The notes beneath the pieces are model-generated. The model had not been told where the DNA came from, searched no databases, and saw only the letters and a program-made list of their open reading frames with translations. Below, in pieces: positions 1-9,369 of a stretch of DNA of 64,000 nt (its first letter is position 1; the number at the start of each line of letters is the position of its first letter). Source of the stretch: Natronoglomus mannanivorans (GTDB taxonomy: Archaea; Halobacteriota; Halobacteria; Halobacteriales; Natrialbaceae). The DNA lies in contig JAOPKB010000002.1 of assembly GCA_025517485.1 (NCBI GenBank), forward strand, positions 434,001-498,000, given 5' to 3'. A program made the translations under genes and the position numbers.

Positions 1-1
1 C

Positions 2-1420
2 CGAATCGACAGTATCGGACAGCTCTACGACGGCTTCGAGACGATGCGTGACTCGCTGCACCAGCAGATCCAGACGGCACACGAGGAACGCGAACGCGCC
101 GAACGAGCCCGCGAAGAGACCAGACGGATCAACCGGCGACTCGAGGCGAAAGCCGACGAGTACAGTGCGGTGATGGCCCGGTGTGCCGACGGCGACCTGA
201 CTGCTCGGATGGATCCGGGGACGAGGACGAGAACGGGGACGGGGACGGGGACGGGGATTAGGACGGAGTCCGAGACCGATGCCGAGACCGAGACCGAAGC
301 GATGACCGCCATCGCGACCAACTTCAACGAGATGATCGCACAACTCGAGGCGACGACGGCCGAACTCGCGGCGTTCGCCGACGACGTCGCGGTTTCTTCG
401 GAACAGGTCACCGCCTCGAGCGAGGACGTTCGGTCGGTCTCCGAGCAGGTCAGCGCGTCGGTCGAGGACATCGCCGAGGATGCGAACCGCCAGAACGAGC
501 GCCTCCAGTCGGCCGACGACGAGATGAACGAGCTCTCGACGACGGTCGAGCAGATCGCAGCCTCCGCGAATCAGGTCGCGGATTTCGCCGAACAGACGGC
601 ACGGACGGGCAAGCGTGGCCGGGAAGCGGCCGAGGAGGCCATCGACGGGATGGAAGCCGTCGAACACGAGTCGAGTCGAGCGGTCGAAGAGATCGATCGT
701 CTCGAGGCCGAAATGGAACAGATCGACGAGTTGCTCGCGTTCATCTCGGAGGTCGCAGAGCAGACGAACATGCTCGCGCTGAACGCGAACATCGAAGCCG
801 CCCGGTCGGGGGCCACGAACGACGGGTTCTCGGCCGTCGCCGAGGAGGTCAAAGAGCTCGCCGCGGAGACGAAACAGGCCGCCGAAGACATCGAGGAGCG
901 TCTCGAGCGCATTCAGGCCCAGACCGAGCGGGCGGCGGCGGAGGTCCAACAGACCAGCGAGCAGGTCTCGACGCACACGGAGTCGGTCGAGCGGGCGGCG
1001 ACGGCACTCGACCGGATCGCCGAGTACGCCGACGAGACGAATCAGGGTGTTCAGGAGATCTCGAGGGCGACCCAGCAACAGGCCGGGTCGACCCAGCAGG
1101 TCGTCGCGATGGTCGGCGAGGCGGCGACGATCGCAGACGAGACGGCAACTGAGAGCGAGGCGGTCGCGGCGGCAGCCCAGGAGCAAACGAGTGCGTTGAC
1201 CGACGTCGCCGAGAGTGCGAGCGATCTCTCCGAGCAGGCGACGCAGCTCTCGGCGGCGCTTGATCGGTTCGAAACCGGAACGGAGGTGGAAGCCGGGATG
1301 GACGAAGGGACGAGAACAGAGACGGACTCAGTGCCTGAGAGCGACACGCATACTGCGACCGCCGCCGGACGCTCCGACCGGCACGAACACAGGGAGACGA
1401 ACTCCTCCGACGACAGCTGA
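2..1420 (+). CDS. Methyl-accepting chemotaxis transducer (Htr), 5' end outside window
   Basis: C-terminal part of a haloarchaeal chemotaxis or phototaxis transducer. The frame is open from the first bases and reads a HAMP-like IDSIGQLYDGFETMRDSL before the first in-window ATG at 44, so the gene begins upstream. The cytoplasmic signalling domain follows, with the hairpin tip EVAEQTNMLALNANIEAA that contacts CheA and CheW, and long flanking coiled coil rich in Glu, Ala and Gln that would carry methylation sites. Between HAMP and the signalling domain there is a low-complexity Thr/Arg/Gly then Glu/Thr stretch encoded by GGGGAC repeats (about 225-300). The C-terminal tail is acidic and probably disordered. 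The sensory input cannot be inferred because the N-terminal domain is missing. Confidence 0.93.
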   Translation, partial: RIDSIGQLYDGFETMRDSLHQQIQTAHEERERAERAREETRRINRRLEAKADEYSAVMARCADGDLTARMDPGTRTRTGTGTGTGIRTESETDAETETEAMTAIATNFNEMIAQLEATTAELAAFADDVAVSSEQVTASSEDVRSVSEQVSASVEDIAEDANRQNERLQSADDEMNELSTTVEQIAASANQVADFAEQTARTGKRGREAAEEAIDGMEAVEHESSRAVEEIDRLEAEMEQIDELLAFISEVAEQTNMLALNANIEAARSGATNDGFSAVAEEVKELAAETKQAAEDIEERLERIQAQTERAAAEVQQTSEQVSTHTESVERAATALDRIAEYADETNQGVQEISRATQQQAGSTQQVVAMVGEAATIADETATESEAVAAAAQEQTSALTDVAESASDLSEQATQLSAALDRFETGTEVEAGMDEGTRTETDSVPESDTHTATAAGRSDRHEHRETNSSDDS

Positions 1421-1572
1421 CGGAAGAAGACAGATCGAGCCGGCGGACTGGGGTTGGACACGGGTCGACGACGGCTGGTGTGCGTCGACGTTCTCGAGGA
1501 GTCTGGTTTTCGTTTTCGGCTGCGCTTTCGCTTTCGTCCTTTTTGGGTCTGCTACCGAAACCGGTGTTTTCT

Positions 1573-2166
1573 TCAGACGGGGACGAACTCGAGAACGACC
1601 CACGCCGCGACGGCGGCGTAGATCGGGATCGTCAGGTTGTCGTCGAGGACGAAGTCGCGGATCTTCACCGTCACGCCGTCGGCGATCGTCGCGCCGAGTG
1701 CGGCTGCGATCGGGGCCAGCGTCGCCAGTGGGGCCAGAAACGGCCACGCGATGACCGTGCAGACGACGAACATCGTCACGAGCACCGTCGGGCTCTTGAC
1801 CCGCTTGAGCGTGTCGTCCGACACGGCCCCGCTGATCGGATCGCCGAGTGCGAGCATCAACATCGCCGGCAGCGCGATTTCGGATGGGAAGACCAACACG
1901 ACCGCAGCCATGCTGATCATGTACAGCCCGTAGCCGGCGATTTGGTCCTGTTCGTACTCGCGGGTCAGTTTCTCGTAGATCCACCACTCGAGGCCGACCC
2001 GCAATCGCAGGAACTCGAGGGCCAGCGTTCCGACGGCGAGGACGACCATGAGGATTCGAAACCGCTGCCAGGTCAGCCCGAGCTCGAGGTAGTTCGCGAG
2101 CAAATAGAGTGCGACCAGTCCGGAGCCGCTCGCGTGGACGAGTCGCCGCTTCAGTTCGTCGGCCAT
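1573..2166 (-). CDS. Dolichol kinase-like / CTP-transferase family membrane protein
   Basis: A 197-residue protein with about six hydrophobic segments. It resembles the haloarchaeal dolichol kinase / phosphatidate cytidylyltransferase-like family, short relatives of eukaryotic Sec59 that phosphorylate polyprenols or prenols using CTP. Supporting features are the N-terminal KRRLVHASGSG, a central LALGDPISGAVSDD segment with the conserved GD and a Lys-containing loop (LKRVKSPT), and a C-terminal GATIADGVTVKIRDFVLDDN with acidic residues typical of the CTP site. It would act in the membrane, possibly supplying the dolichyl phosphate lipid used in glycosylation. It is transcribed toward the chemotaxis gene. 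Substrate is inferred from the family only. Confidence 0.75.
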   Translation of the reverse strand: MADELKRRLVHASGSGLVALYLLANYLELGLTWQRFRILMVVLAVGTLALEFLRLRVGLEWWIYEKLTREYEQDQIAGYGLYMISMAAVVLVFPSEIALPAMLMLALGDPISGAVSDDTLKRVKSPTVLVTMFVVCTVIAWPFLAPLATLAPIAAALGATIADGVTVKIRDFVLDDNLTIPIYAAVAAWVVLEFVPV

Positions 2167-2274
2167 CGCCTCACTCCTCGAAGGCCGTGACCTTCAGTTC
2201 GTCGGTACTTTTCGGGGTCGACGCCGCATCGACCGACCCGTCTTCTCACGCCTGTCTCTCTGCCACCCACGAAC

Positions 2275-4026
2275 TCACTCCTCGTCGAGGTCCTCGAACG
2301 CCACCTCGCCCGCCCGCAGCGCCGAAAGCGTCTCGGGCAGGTCGTCGATCGGGAGCCGTTTCTGATCGGTGGTGTCCCGTTCGCGGACGGTGACGCCGCC
2401 GTCCTCGAGACTCTCGTAGTCGACGGTCACGCAAAACGGCGTACCGACCTCGTCCTGACGTCGGTAGCGCCGACCGATGTTGCCCGAATCGTCGTAGGTG
2501 ACCGATAGTCCTTCCGCACGGAGAGCGGCGGCGATCCCCTCGGCCTCGTCCTCGAGGTCGTCGTCGCTTTGCAACGGGAAGACGCCGACGAACGTGGGTG
2601 CGACCTCCGGCTCGAGGTCGAGGTAGGTCCGTTCCTCGCCGGCGACCTCGTCCTCGCGGTAGGCGTGGTGGAGGATGGTGTAGACGAGCCGGTCGACGCC
2701 GAAGGAAGGCTCGATCACGTGGGGAACGACGTGCTCGCCGGCCTCGGTCTGTTCCTCGACGGCGAAGCCGGTCTTCTCGACGGGGATCTCGTGGGTCTCA
2801 TCGCCGAACTCCACGTCGACGGTTTCACCCTCGAACGCCGCTCTGTCGCGTCCGGCCAGCGTCTCGAGTTCCTCGACTACCGCTTGCGCGTCGCCGCCGA
2901 ACTCCGGTCCCAGATAGCTCATGTCGGGGTCGACGACCGCGCGTTCGACGGTCTTGGGTTCGTCGTACTGCTGGAAGACGGTGAAGCGTTCCTCGCTGTA
3001 CTCCTGGTGTTTCGAGAGGTCGTAGTCGCCGCGGTGGGCGAAGCCGGCGATCTCGATCCAGTTGCCGTCGATCTCGCTTTCTGCGTCCCAGCAGTCGCTC
3101 GCGTAGTGAGAGCGTTCGCCCGCGAGGTGCTGGCGGAACCGAAAGCGGTCCGTGTCGACGCCTACCGAGGCGTACCACTCCTGGGCGATTCCGAGGAAGT
3201 ACGCGATCCACGGATCCGCGATCGTTCCGTCGGCGACCGCGTCGCCGATGGTCGTCTCCACCTCGCTTCCGTCGTCGGCTTGCTGTTCCGTCGCAGGGTA
3301 CAGCCGCACGGAGACGTCCTCGACGAGCGTCAGGTCGGGCTCGCTCGTCTCGGGGTCGACGAACAACTCGAGTTCGGCCTGCGTGAACTCACGGGTTCGG
3401 ATGATCGACCGCCGGGGGCTGATCTCGTTGCGGTAGGCCCGCCCGATCTGGGTGACGCCGAAGGGGAGCGTGTTGCGAGCGTACTCCTTCAGTCGGGGGA
3501 ACTCGACGAAGATGCCCTGTGCGGTCTCCGGGCGCAGGTAGCCCGGCTGGGAGTCGCCGGGACCGATGTTCGTCGCGAACATGAGGTTGAAGTCCTCGAT
3601 GGCCGCGCCCGCGAGGCCGGCGCCGCAGGTCGGACAGACGAGTTCGTACTCAGCGATGATCTCCTCGACCTCCGGAACTGGGAGGCTCTCGGCGTCCTCG
3701 TACTCCGTCTCGTCCTCGACGATGTGATCCGCGCGGTGGCTCTCCTCGCACTCCGGACACTCCACGAGCATATCGTCGAAGGTCTCGAGGTGGCCGGAGG
3801 CCTCGAAGACGGGCTCGGGCATGATCGTCGGCGCGTCGATCTCCATGTGGCCCTCGGCGATCGCGAAGCGATCGCGCCAGGCGTCCTCGACGTTGCCCTT
3901 CAGCGCCGCGCCCTGCGGGCCGAAGGTGTAGAAGCCGCCGACGCCGCCGTAGGCTCCCGAGGACTGGAAGAAGTAGCCCCGGCGCTTGGCGAGCTCGGTG
4001 AGTTTCTCGCTGATTCGATCACTCAT
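2275..4026 (-). CDS. glyS: Glycyl-tRNA synthetase (archaeal/eukaryal dimeric type)
   Basis: Class II aminoacyl-tRNA synthetase of 583 residues that charges tRNA-Gly. The N-terminus has the GlyRS signature SGAYGGVGGFYTFGPQGAALK; class II motif 2 is YRNEISPRRSIIRTREFTQ and motif 3 is FGVDRLVYTILHHAY. A zinc-ribbon-like insertion holds CPEC and CPTC pairs near residues 90 and 135. The C-terminal anticodon-binding domain runs from about residue 480 (VAPTFVGVFPLQ) to the end. Length is normal for the alpha2 archaeal form. The start ATG overlaps the end of the upstream CBS gene by 8 bases, so the two are translated from one message. The gene carries the usual acidic halophile substitutions. Confidence 0.97.
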   Translation of the reverse strand: MSDRISEKLTELAKRRGYFFQSSGAYGGVGGFYTFGPQGAALKGNVEDAWRDRFAIAEGHMEIDAPTIMPEPVFEASGHLETFDDMLVECPECEESHRADHIVEDETEYEDAESLPVPEVEEIIAEYELVCPTCGAGLAGAAIEDFNLMFATNIGPGDSQPGYLRPETAQGIFVEFPRLKEYARNTLPFGVTQIGRAYRNEISPRRSIIRTREFTQAELELFVDPETSEPDLTLVEDVSVRLYPATEQQADDGSEVETTIGDAVADGTIADPWIAYFLGIAQEWYASVGVDTDRFRFRQHLAGERSHYASDCWDAESEIDGNWIEIAGFAHRGDYDLSKHQEYSEERFTVFQQYDEPKTVERAVVDPDMSYLGPEFGGDAQAVVEELETLAGRDRAAFEGETVDVEFGDETHEIPVEKTGFAVEEQTEAGEHVVPHVIEPSFGVDRLVYTILHHAYREDEVAGEERTYLDLEPEVAPTFVGVFPLQSDDDLEDEAEGIAAALRAEGLSVTYDDSGNIGRRYRRQDEVGTPFCVTVDYESLEDGGVTVRERDTTDQKRLPIDDLPETLSALRAGEVAFEDLDEE

Positions 4027-4870
4027 ACAGCGCCTCCAGCAGGTCGATGTCCCGGACGATGCCGACGAGCTGGTCGCCGCTGACCATCGGAATCTGTTCG
4101 ATGTCGTTGCTGATCAGCAGCTGTGCGGTCTCCTGGACGGGCTTCTGTGAGGAGACCGTGACGACGTCCTCGGTCATGAACTCGCTGACCGGACCGTTCG
4201 GAATCTCGACGTTACGCGTCGGTAGGTACCGGCTCCCGACAGCCTTGATCCCTTCCCAGGCCCACTCCGAATCCTGATCACCGAAGTTGTCGCCGGTCTT
4301 TTCTTCGCCCTCGACGATGCGCGCGACGTCGATGATGTCGACCTCGGTGAGAACGCCGCTCACTCCGCCCTCGTCGTTCAGCGCGACGGTGTAGGGCACG
4401 TTCGCGTAGGAGAGTTCCCGCTCGGCGACCGGCAGCGGCGCGCCCTCGTAGGTCGTGTTCACGTCGGGACTGGCGTAGTCACCGACCACCGCGTCGGTCT
4501 CCTCGTCGCCGGTCGCGATCGCGTGAATCACGTCCGTCACCGTCACGATCCCCTCGAATTCGCCGTCGACGACCGGGACGCGACGGGCGTTCTGTTCGAC
4601 CATCAGTCGCGCGACCTCCTCGAGGGTCGTCTCCGCGGTCGTCGTCGGGACGTCCTCCATCAGCATGACGAGCTGGTCCTCGTCGGGCCGTTCGATGAGG
4701 ACGTCTCGCGAGACGAGCCCGCGGTACTCGGGACCGTTGTCGGTCTGTTTGATTACCGGGACGGAAGAGAAGGATCGCTCCTGGAGGTACTCGAGGACGT
4801 CGGTACGGGTACCGGGCAACTCGACGGTTACCACCTCGGCACGGGGCGTCATGGCGTCGGCTACGTTCAT
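4019..4870 (-). CDS. Four-CBS-domain protein
   Basis: A 283-residue protein made of four tandem CBS domains (about residues 1-60, 68-125, 128-190 and 222-283) with no fused enzyme. Each has the usual pattern of a threat such as MTPRAEVVTVELPGT followed by SVPVI or RVPVVDG and GLVSRDVL or GIVTVTDV. CBS pairs bind adenine nucleotides, so a regulatory or energy-sensing role is likely but the target is unknown. It is the first gene of a two-gene unit with glyS, whose start overlaps its stop. A TATA-like box lies 27 nt upstream of the ATG, supporting this start and leaderless transcription. The linkage with glyS is suggestive of a conserved pairing, which I cannot verify here. Confidence 0.9.
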   Translation of the reverse strand: MNVADAMTPRAEVVTVELPGTRTDVLEYLQERSFSSVPVIKQTDNGPEYRGLVSRDVLIERPDEDQLVMLMEDVPTTTAETTLEEVARLMVEQNARRVPVVDGEFEGIVTVTDVIHAIATGDEETDAVVGDYASPDVNTTYEGAPLPVAERELSYANVPYTVALNDEGGVSGVLTEVDIIDVARIVEGEEKTGDNFGDQDSEWAWEGIKAVGSRYLPTRNVEIPNGPVSEFMTEDVVTVSSQKPVQETAQLLISNDIEQIPMVSGDQLVGIVRDIDLLEALYE

Positions 4871-4893
4871 ATCCCGTCCGTACGGCTAAAATG

Positions 4894-4904
4894 TGTATAA
4901 ACCC
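4894..4904 (-). promoter_or_regulatory. TATA box of the CBS-glyS operon
   Basis: On the minus strand GGTTTATACAC is centred about 28 nt upstream of the ATG at 4870, the spacing expected for a leaderless haloarchaeal transcript. Confidence 0.6.
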
Positions 4905-5214
4905 AGTGTTTCCGTGGCCCGATGTGACGAACGCTCGAGAGCGAGTGGTTGCGTTCCAATCAGCGGCTCGAATCGGTCGTTGCGGTTCCGTCTTTTTTCG
5001 AGCGCCTCGAGTTCGCAGACGGTCACACGTCGATCGCACGGCCCGCGGTTCTCGCTCGTTTCACTGGCTCACGGTTCCCGGCGGTCACCGTTCGCTTCGT
5101 CGCGGTTCTCGCTCGTTTCACTCGCTCCGAACCGCGCTTCCCTCGTGCGATTGGGTGGTCAATGGCGGTCACGGCACGGAGAACTATCAGGATCGATGTG
5201 ATTGAATCCGACGC
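4905..5214. other. Intergenic region with an imperfect 57-bp-spaced direct repeat
   Basis: No convincing gene. The string CGGTTCTCGCTCGTTTCACT occurs at about 5047 and again at about 5104, each followed by a near copy of GGCTC or CGCTC. The open frames here give Arg/Ser-rich products unlike acidic halophile proteins. The right end contains the promoter of the next gene. Confidence 0.5.
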
Positions 5215-5245
5215 GTTTATAATGGTCCATGATAACTGTCCACAT

Positions 5246-5419
5246 ATGACGTCGGATATTCATTGCCACACGGGTGGCGCCGATGGGACGGTTGTCGGAT
5301 CGATCGACGCGGCCGACTCTAGCGACTGCGAGGAGTACGTTATTGCGGATATCTCTGCCGACGGCGCTTGGCTCTCGATGTGTGCCGACGATGCGCCGAC
5401 GCTACCGGCGTGGCGCTAA
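5246..5419 (+). CDS. Small haloarchaeal protein (DUF7556-like)
   Basis: A 57-residue protein. The start at 5246 is chosen because a TATA-like TTTATAATGG is centred 27 nt upstream and because residues upstream of this Met are not protein-like. The C-terminal half CEEYVIADISADGAWLSM followed by a Cys/Asp-rich segment and a final PAWR is typical of a small family widespread in haloarchaea with no known function (I recall it as DUF7556; number not verified). Acidic and soluble, with three Cys and two His that could bind metal, though no clear pattern is present. It stands alone between the CBS promoter and a convergent gene. Confidence 0.7.
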   Translation: MTSDIHCHTGGADGTVVGSIDAADSSDCEEYVIADISADGAWLSMCADDAPTLPAWR

Positions 5420-5554
5420 CCGAGCCTCGACGCTTTCGTCCACGTTCGACTCTTCGAGGTCGTCGCCACTCACGATTGCAATCGCCGGTTTCCCTCTTTT
5501 CGTCTGTGCTTTCGCTTCCTTCACACGGCGATCGTGCGATCGATGTCCACTGAC

Positions 5555-6085
5555 TCAGTTGTCACTCTCCGCTCCGGACTGGTAATCGCCCGGGATCAGT
5601 GGATCGAACTTCTCGTGTCGAACCGAACCGAGCGTTGTCCCGTTGATCGTCTTGGCGTGGGTGTACAGCGCGTCTTCGTCGACGGCTGACTCGATCATCC
5701 CTCTCGAGAGCTGTAAGTCGTACTGGCTGGCGATCAGAACGATCGTTTCGCTGTCGGGGTCGATCAGCTCGGTGACCAGATAGACGAATCCGTCGACTTC
5801 GTTGCGGTAGGCCTCGTACTGGTGGAATTCCCCGCGGTCGAACGCCTCGGAAAACGCCTCGGTGTGGTTATCCGGAATCACGTGGACCAATCCGAACGTG
5901 TCGTCGTCACCCTGGTCCTTGCTGACTGGGGACGTGTGGACGGCCGGCATCGAGACGACGTTCCATCCCTCCTCACGACGTTGGTCCGCGATGACGTTCA
6001 TATCTTCGTTCGTCTGCGACCATGCCTCTTTGGCTGCTTTCGATCGCTGGCGAACTCCCGTGGCATCGTCCTCGGGCTGGGTCAT
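5555..6085 (-). CDS. Conserved haloarchaeal protein (DUF7529-like)
   Basis: A 176-residue acidic soluble protein without signal peptide. The N-terminus AKEAWSQTNEDMNVIADQRREEGW is followed by an alpha/beta region (GLVHVIPDNHTEAF, YEAYRNEVDGFVYLVTELID, IVLIASQYDL). It resembles a haloarchaeal family of unknown function (recalled as DUF7529; not verified). It lies 76 bp downstream of the small membrane protein at the end of ABC operon 1. A TATA-like AGATTAACCG sits 27 nt upstream of its ATG, so it can also be transcribed on its own. No function is proposed. Confidence 0.75.
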   Translation of the reverse strand: MTQPEDDATGVRQRSKAAKEAWSQTNEDMNVIADQRREEGWNVVSMPAVHTSPVSKDQGDDDTFGLVHVIPDNHTEAFSEAFDRGEFHQYEAYRNEVDGFVYLVTELIDPDSETIVLIASQYDLQLSRGMIESAVDEDALYTHAKTINGTTLGSVRHEKFDPLIPGDYQSGAESDN

Positions 6086-6161
6086 AGGCGTGTTCGTGCA
6101 AGGATGCGGTTAATCTTTTCGAGTAGTTCACTCGCGGTGCCAGCGACGACGCTCGCTCGAC

Positions 6162-6590
6162 TCACGTAACCCCGAAGACCGCTTCCATCAGGTACGAGGC
6201 CAACAGGACGAAGATACTCCCCAGAAAGAGCTTCCCCGGGACCGTCAACCGGTGTTCGGGTGGGGGCGGTTGCAGCCATCGGACCGGCGGTATCGACTGT
6301 ACGAACGACTGAAACCGTGTTTCGTCGTGAGCGGCTGGGATCGAATCGCTCTCGAGGTCGCTCGGCGAGGACGGCCATAGTCTGATCGTCGCGTAGGCCA
6401 TCAGGAGACCCCCACCCAGAAACAGGATCACTTTCGCCCGCACGAACCCGCCGCCGGTCGCGATCCCGAGGACGAGAGCCACGATCGTCGCTCCCGCCGT
6501 CACCACGAGTGCGTACGTGATCGCGTCGACACAGACGAGCGCCGCCGTCCGAAGCCGGTTGGTGACCGATTCGTTCACTGACATCGTCAT
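6162..6590 (-). CDS. Small membrane protein coupled to ABC operon 1 (DUF7555-like)
   Basis: A 142-residue protein with three clear membrane segments: about residues 18-42 ([16 protein letters not shown]), 52-70 ([16 protein letters not shown]) and 118-138 ([17 protein letters not shown]). The hydrophilic loop between segments two and three faces one side and is Pro-rich ([15 protein letters not shown]). It resembles an uncharacterised haloarchaeal family (recalled as DUF7555). Its ATG overlaps the stop of the ATPase gene upstream by four bases (ATGA), so it is translationally coupled to the transporter. It could be an accessory subunit, but this is inference from position only. Confidence 0.75.
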   Translation of the reverse strand: MTMSVNESVTNRLRTAALVCVDAITYALVVTAGATIVALVLGIATGGGFVRAKVILFLGGGLLMAYATIRLWPSSPSDLESDSIPAAHDETRFQSFVQSIPPVRWLQPPPPEHRLTVPGKLFLGSIFVLLASYLMEAVFGVT

Positions 6591-7945
6591 CGATGACGCG
6601 TGTTGAGCACCTCGTCCGGTGAACGGTAGCCGTCGTCGTGGCGGTGACAGAAACTCTGTCGACCGGTGTCGCTGACAGTATAGTACTCCGGCGGCTCGCT
6701 CTCGCAGGCACCACCGAACTCCGCTTTGAGTTGATCGAGTGCGGCCGTCTCATCGTTCGCCCGAACGTGGTCTGCAACCTCTTCGAGGATTGCGTCGACG
6801 TTCGAAGGAACTGACTGGTCGGCGAACAGTTCGTCGTAAATCTCGTCGATCGTTCCGAAGCGGGGATCCTTCCCGAGTAACTCCCTGATCCGGTCGGTGA
6901 CAGTTCGATCCGCACGTTCACGCTCTCGAAGCACCTCACGGAGCGTGTTGAGTCGCGTCCACAGCTCGTTGTCGAGGTGTTCGTACTCGTCGGGGCGAAT
7001 ACGGGCCGGACAGCGAGTACTGAACGGACACCCCTCCGGCGGGTGTCGAGGATTCGGCGGCGTTCCGTGGAGCCTGATTCGGTCCTTCTCGACCGTCGGA
7101 TCCGGTTCCGGAATCGCCGACAGCAGCGAGTGCGTGTACGGGTTCGCGGGATCCGAGAACAGTTCTTCTGTCGGGCCGAGTTCCATAATGTGTCCGAGGT
7201 ACATTACCGCGACCCGGTCGCAAATGTGTTTGACGACCGAGAGATCGTGGGCAATGAAGAGGTATGTCAGCCCGAACTCGTCTTGTAAGTCCTCGAGCAG
7301 GTTGATCACTTCGGCCTGCACCGAGACGTCGAGCGCCGACACCGGTTCGTCCAGCACGATGAAGTCGGGCTCGAGCGTGAGCGTCCGTGCGATGCCGATA
7401 CGCTGGCGCTGGCCCCCAGAGAACTGGTGAGGGTATCGGTAGTAGTGTTCGCGCTGGAGCCCGACGGTATCGAGCAGCTCCTGCACGCGCTGGCGACGCT
7501 CTCGTGGCGTCTTCCAGTCGTGGACGTCCAGCGGTTCGCGGACGATCTCACCGATGGTCATCCGGTCGTTGAGACTCGAGTCGGGGTCCTGAAAGACGAT
7601 CTGTGCGTTTCGCCGCCACTTCTCGAGTTCGGTCCCCGACAGTTCTGTGGCGTCGACGTCGTCGAACAGGATCTCGCCGCCGGTCGCGGACTCGAGTTGG
7701 ACGAGCGTTCGTCCGAGCGTCGTCTTCCCACAGCCCGATTCGCCGACGAGCCCGAGGGTCTCCCCACGCCTGATGTCGAAGGAGACGCCGTCGACGGCTT
7801 TTACCGGGGTGGGGTTGAGCAGCCCGCCACCTTCGTAGTAGGTGCGAAGGTTTCTGACTTTGACCATCACGTCCTCGTCTGTGTCCGCGTCGATACGGTC
7901 GTCGTCCGATGCCGCCCGTTCGGTTCGTGTCGGTTCCTGACTCAT
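6587..7945 (-). CDS. Dipeptide/oligopeptide ABC transporter ATP-binding protein (DppF type)
   Basis: ATPase subunit of ABC operon 1, 452 residues. Walker [10 protein letters not shown] at about 68-76, signature FSGGQRQR, Walker B FIVLDEP and the switch His in FIAHDLS are intact. After the nucleotide-binding domain comes the oligopeptide-type C-terminal extension beginning [12 protein letters not shown]. In typical family members two further Cys follow shortly; here about 100 mostly helical residues separate the first Cys pair from the last (GGACESEP and SFCHRH). Overlaps DppD upstream by four bases and the small membrane gene downstream by four. Substrate may be peptides or oligosaccharides; the sequence does not decide. 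Confidence 0.92.
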   Translation of the reverse strand: MSQEPTRTERAASDDDRIDADTDEDVMVKVRNLRTYYEGGGLLNPTPVKAVDGVSFDIRRGETLGLVGESGCGKTTLGRTLVQLESATGGEILFDDVDATELSGTELEKWRRNAQIVFQDPDSSLNDRMTIGEIVREPLDVHDWKTPRERRQRVQELLDTVGLQREHYYRYPHQFSGGQRQRIGIARTLTLEPDFIVLDEPVSALDVSVQAEVINLLEDLQDEFGLTYLFIAHDLSVVKHICDRVAVMYLGHIMELGPTEELFSDPANPYTHSLLSAIPEPDPTVEKDRIRLHGTPPNPRHPPEGCPFSTRCPARIRPDEYEHLDNELWTRLNTLREVLRERERADRTVTDRIRELLGKDPRFGTIDEIYDELFADQSVPSNVDAILEEVADHVRANDETAALDQLKAEFGGACESEPPEYYTVSDTGRQSFCHRHDDGYRSPDEVLNTRHR

Positions 7946-9369
7946 CGGTTCTCACCTCCGGTCGTGTCGTCGTCGGTCGCTGGACTCGCGCCCGCTTCTG
8001 AGATCGAGTCCTCACGGTCGGCGTGTCGGTTGACCGCTTCCGGCGTCGATCGATGCTCGGGATACAGTAGACAGGCCGCAGTGTGGTCGTCGGCTCCCTC
8101 CTCGACGGGCAGTGAGACGGGGTGGACCTCGGTACAGTCCGCGAACGCTTCCGGACACCGCGGTGCGAACCGACAGTACGTCGCTGGTTCGTTGGGTGTC
8201 GGGACGTTCCCCTCGATCGTCTGGAGCCGATCGCCGCTCTGTTGGCCCGGGATCGACTCGAGTAACCCCCGTGTATATGGGTGTTTGGGGTCGGCGAACA
8301 GCGGCTCGACGTCGGCCGTTTCGACGACCTCACCGGCGTACATGACGTTGACCCGGTGTGAGATGTTGGCGATCACGCCCATATCGTGTGTGATGAACAT
8401 GATCCCGAGATCTCGTTCGTCCTGTAACTCTTCGAGCAGGTCCAGGATCTGGGCCTGGATAGTGACGTCGAGCGCCGTCGTCGGCTCGTCACAGATCAGT
8501 ACTTCGGGATCACAGGCCAGTGCCATCGCGATGACGGCGCGCTGGCGCATTCCGCCGGAGAACTGGTGGGGGTACTCGGCGACGCGCCGGCGGGCGTCGG
8601 GGATGCCGACGGCCTCGAGGAGGGAAATCGCTTCGCGAGTCGCCTCGGCTCCCGACAGCCCTCGGTGGAGACGGAGCGCTTCCTTGATCTGATTTCCGAC
8701 CGTGTAGACGGGGTTGAGACTCGTCAACGGGTCCTGGAAGACCATGGCGATTCGACCGCCGCGCATGGCTCGCTGGGGGTCCCCGCTGAGCCGGGTAATC
8801 TCGACGAATCCGTCTACCGGCTCGTCGGTACTTCCATCCGTGACGAACACGCAGTCTTTCGGATCGAGTCCGAGCGCCTCGCCGTAACCGGTGGCGACGA
8901 AATCGGCGACCGTCGCCTCACTGGCATCGTCGTATCCGAACGCCTCGGGTGTCGCGTCGACGGTACTGTGGGCGAACAGCGAGGCCGGATCGTGTTCGGC
9001 CTCGAGCGCGCCGAGGTCGACGGTCCGGCCGGGGAACCGCCGGGCGAACTCCCGGACCGTTTCCGTGTGATGGAATCGGATGCTGCTCCCGTCCAGAATC
9101 CGTCCGGGTGATTCGACCAATCCCATGATCGAACGGGCGGTAACGCTCTTGCCGGAGCCGCTCTCGCCGACGATACCGACCGTCTCGCTCGGCCGGATGT
9201 CGAACGAAACGCCGTCGACTGCCCGGATCACTTCCTTGTCGGTGAAGAACGCGGTCTGGAGGTTCCGGACCGTGATGATCGGGTCGTTCCGATCGGCCGT
9301 CGTTTCGGCTTTGCTTCCGGTTCCGGTCTCGCGTTCAGTTTCGCTCTCGGGTTGTGATTCTGTTGCCAT
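7942..9369 (-). CDS. Dipeptide/oligopeptide ABC transporter ATP-binding protein (DppD type)
   Basis: Second ATPase of operon 1, 475 residues, longer than the usual 330. Walker [11 protein letters not shown], signature FSGGMRQRA, Walker [13 protein letters not shown] and switch FITHDMG are present, with the C-terminal [10 protein letters not shown] and AACLL segment of oligopeptide transporters. The extra length is an insertion of about 90 residues between Walker A and the Q-loop (from [13 protein letters not shown] to VEITRLSGD), a place where the helical region contacts the permease. The N-terminal 25 residues are acidic and low complexity. Overlaps both neighbouring genes, giving tight translational coupling. 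Confidence 0.92.
   Translation of the reverse strand: MATESQPESETERETGTGSKAETTADRNDPIITVRNLQTAFFTDKEVIRAVDGVSFDIRPSETVGIVGESGSGKSVTARSIMGLVESPGRILDGSSIRFHHTETVREFARRFPGRTVDLGALEAEHDPASLFAHSTVDATPEAFGYDDASEATVADFVATGYGEALGLDPKDCVFVTDGSTDEPVDGFVEITRLSGDPQRAMRGGRIAMVFQDPLTSLNPVYTVGNQIKEALRLHRGLSGAEATREAISLLEAVGIPDARRRVAEYPHQFSGGMRQRAVIAMALACDPEVLICDEPTTALDVTIQAQILDLLEELQDERDLGIMFITHDMGVIANISHRVNVMYAGEVVETADVEPLFADPKHPYTRGLLESIPGQQSGDRLQTIEGNVPTPNEPATYCRFAPRCPEAFADCTEVHPVSLPVEEGADDHTAACLLYPEHRSTPEAVNRHADREDSISEAGASPATDDDTTGGENR

Noticed and set aside
571..1461. Long antisense frames in the chemotaxis gene
   Set aside because: Ser- or Arg-rich shadows typical of high-GC coding DNA.
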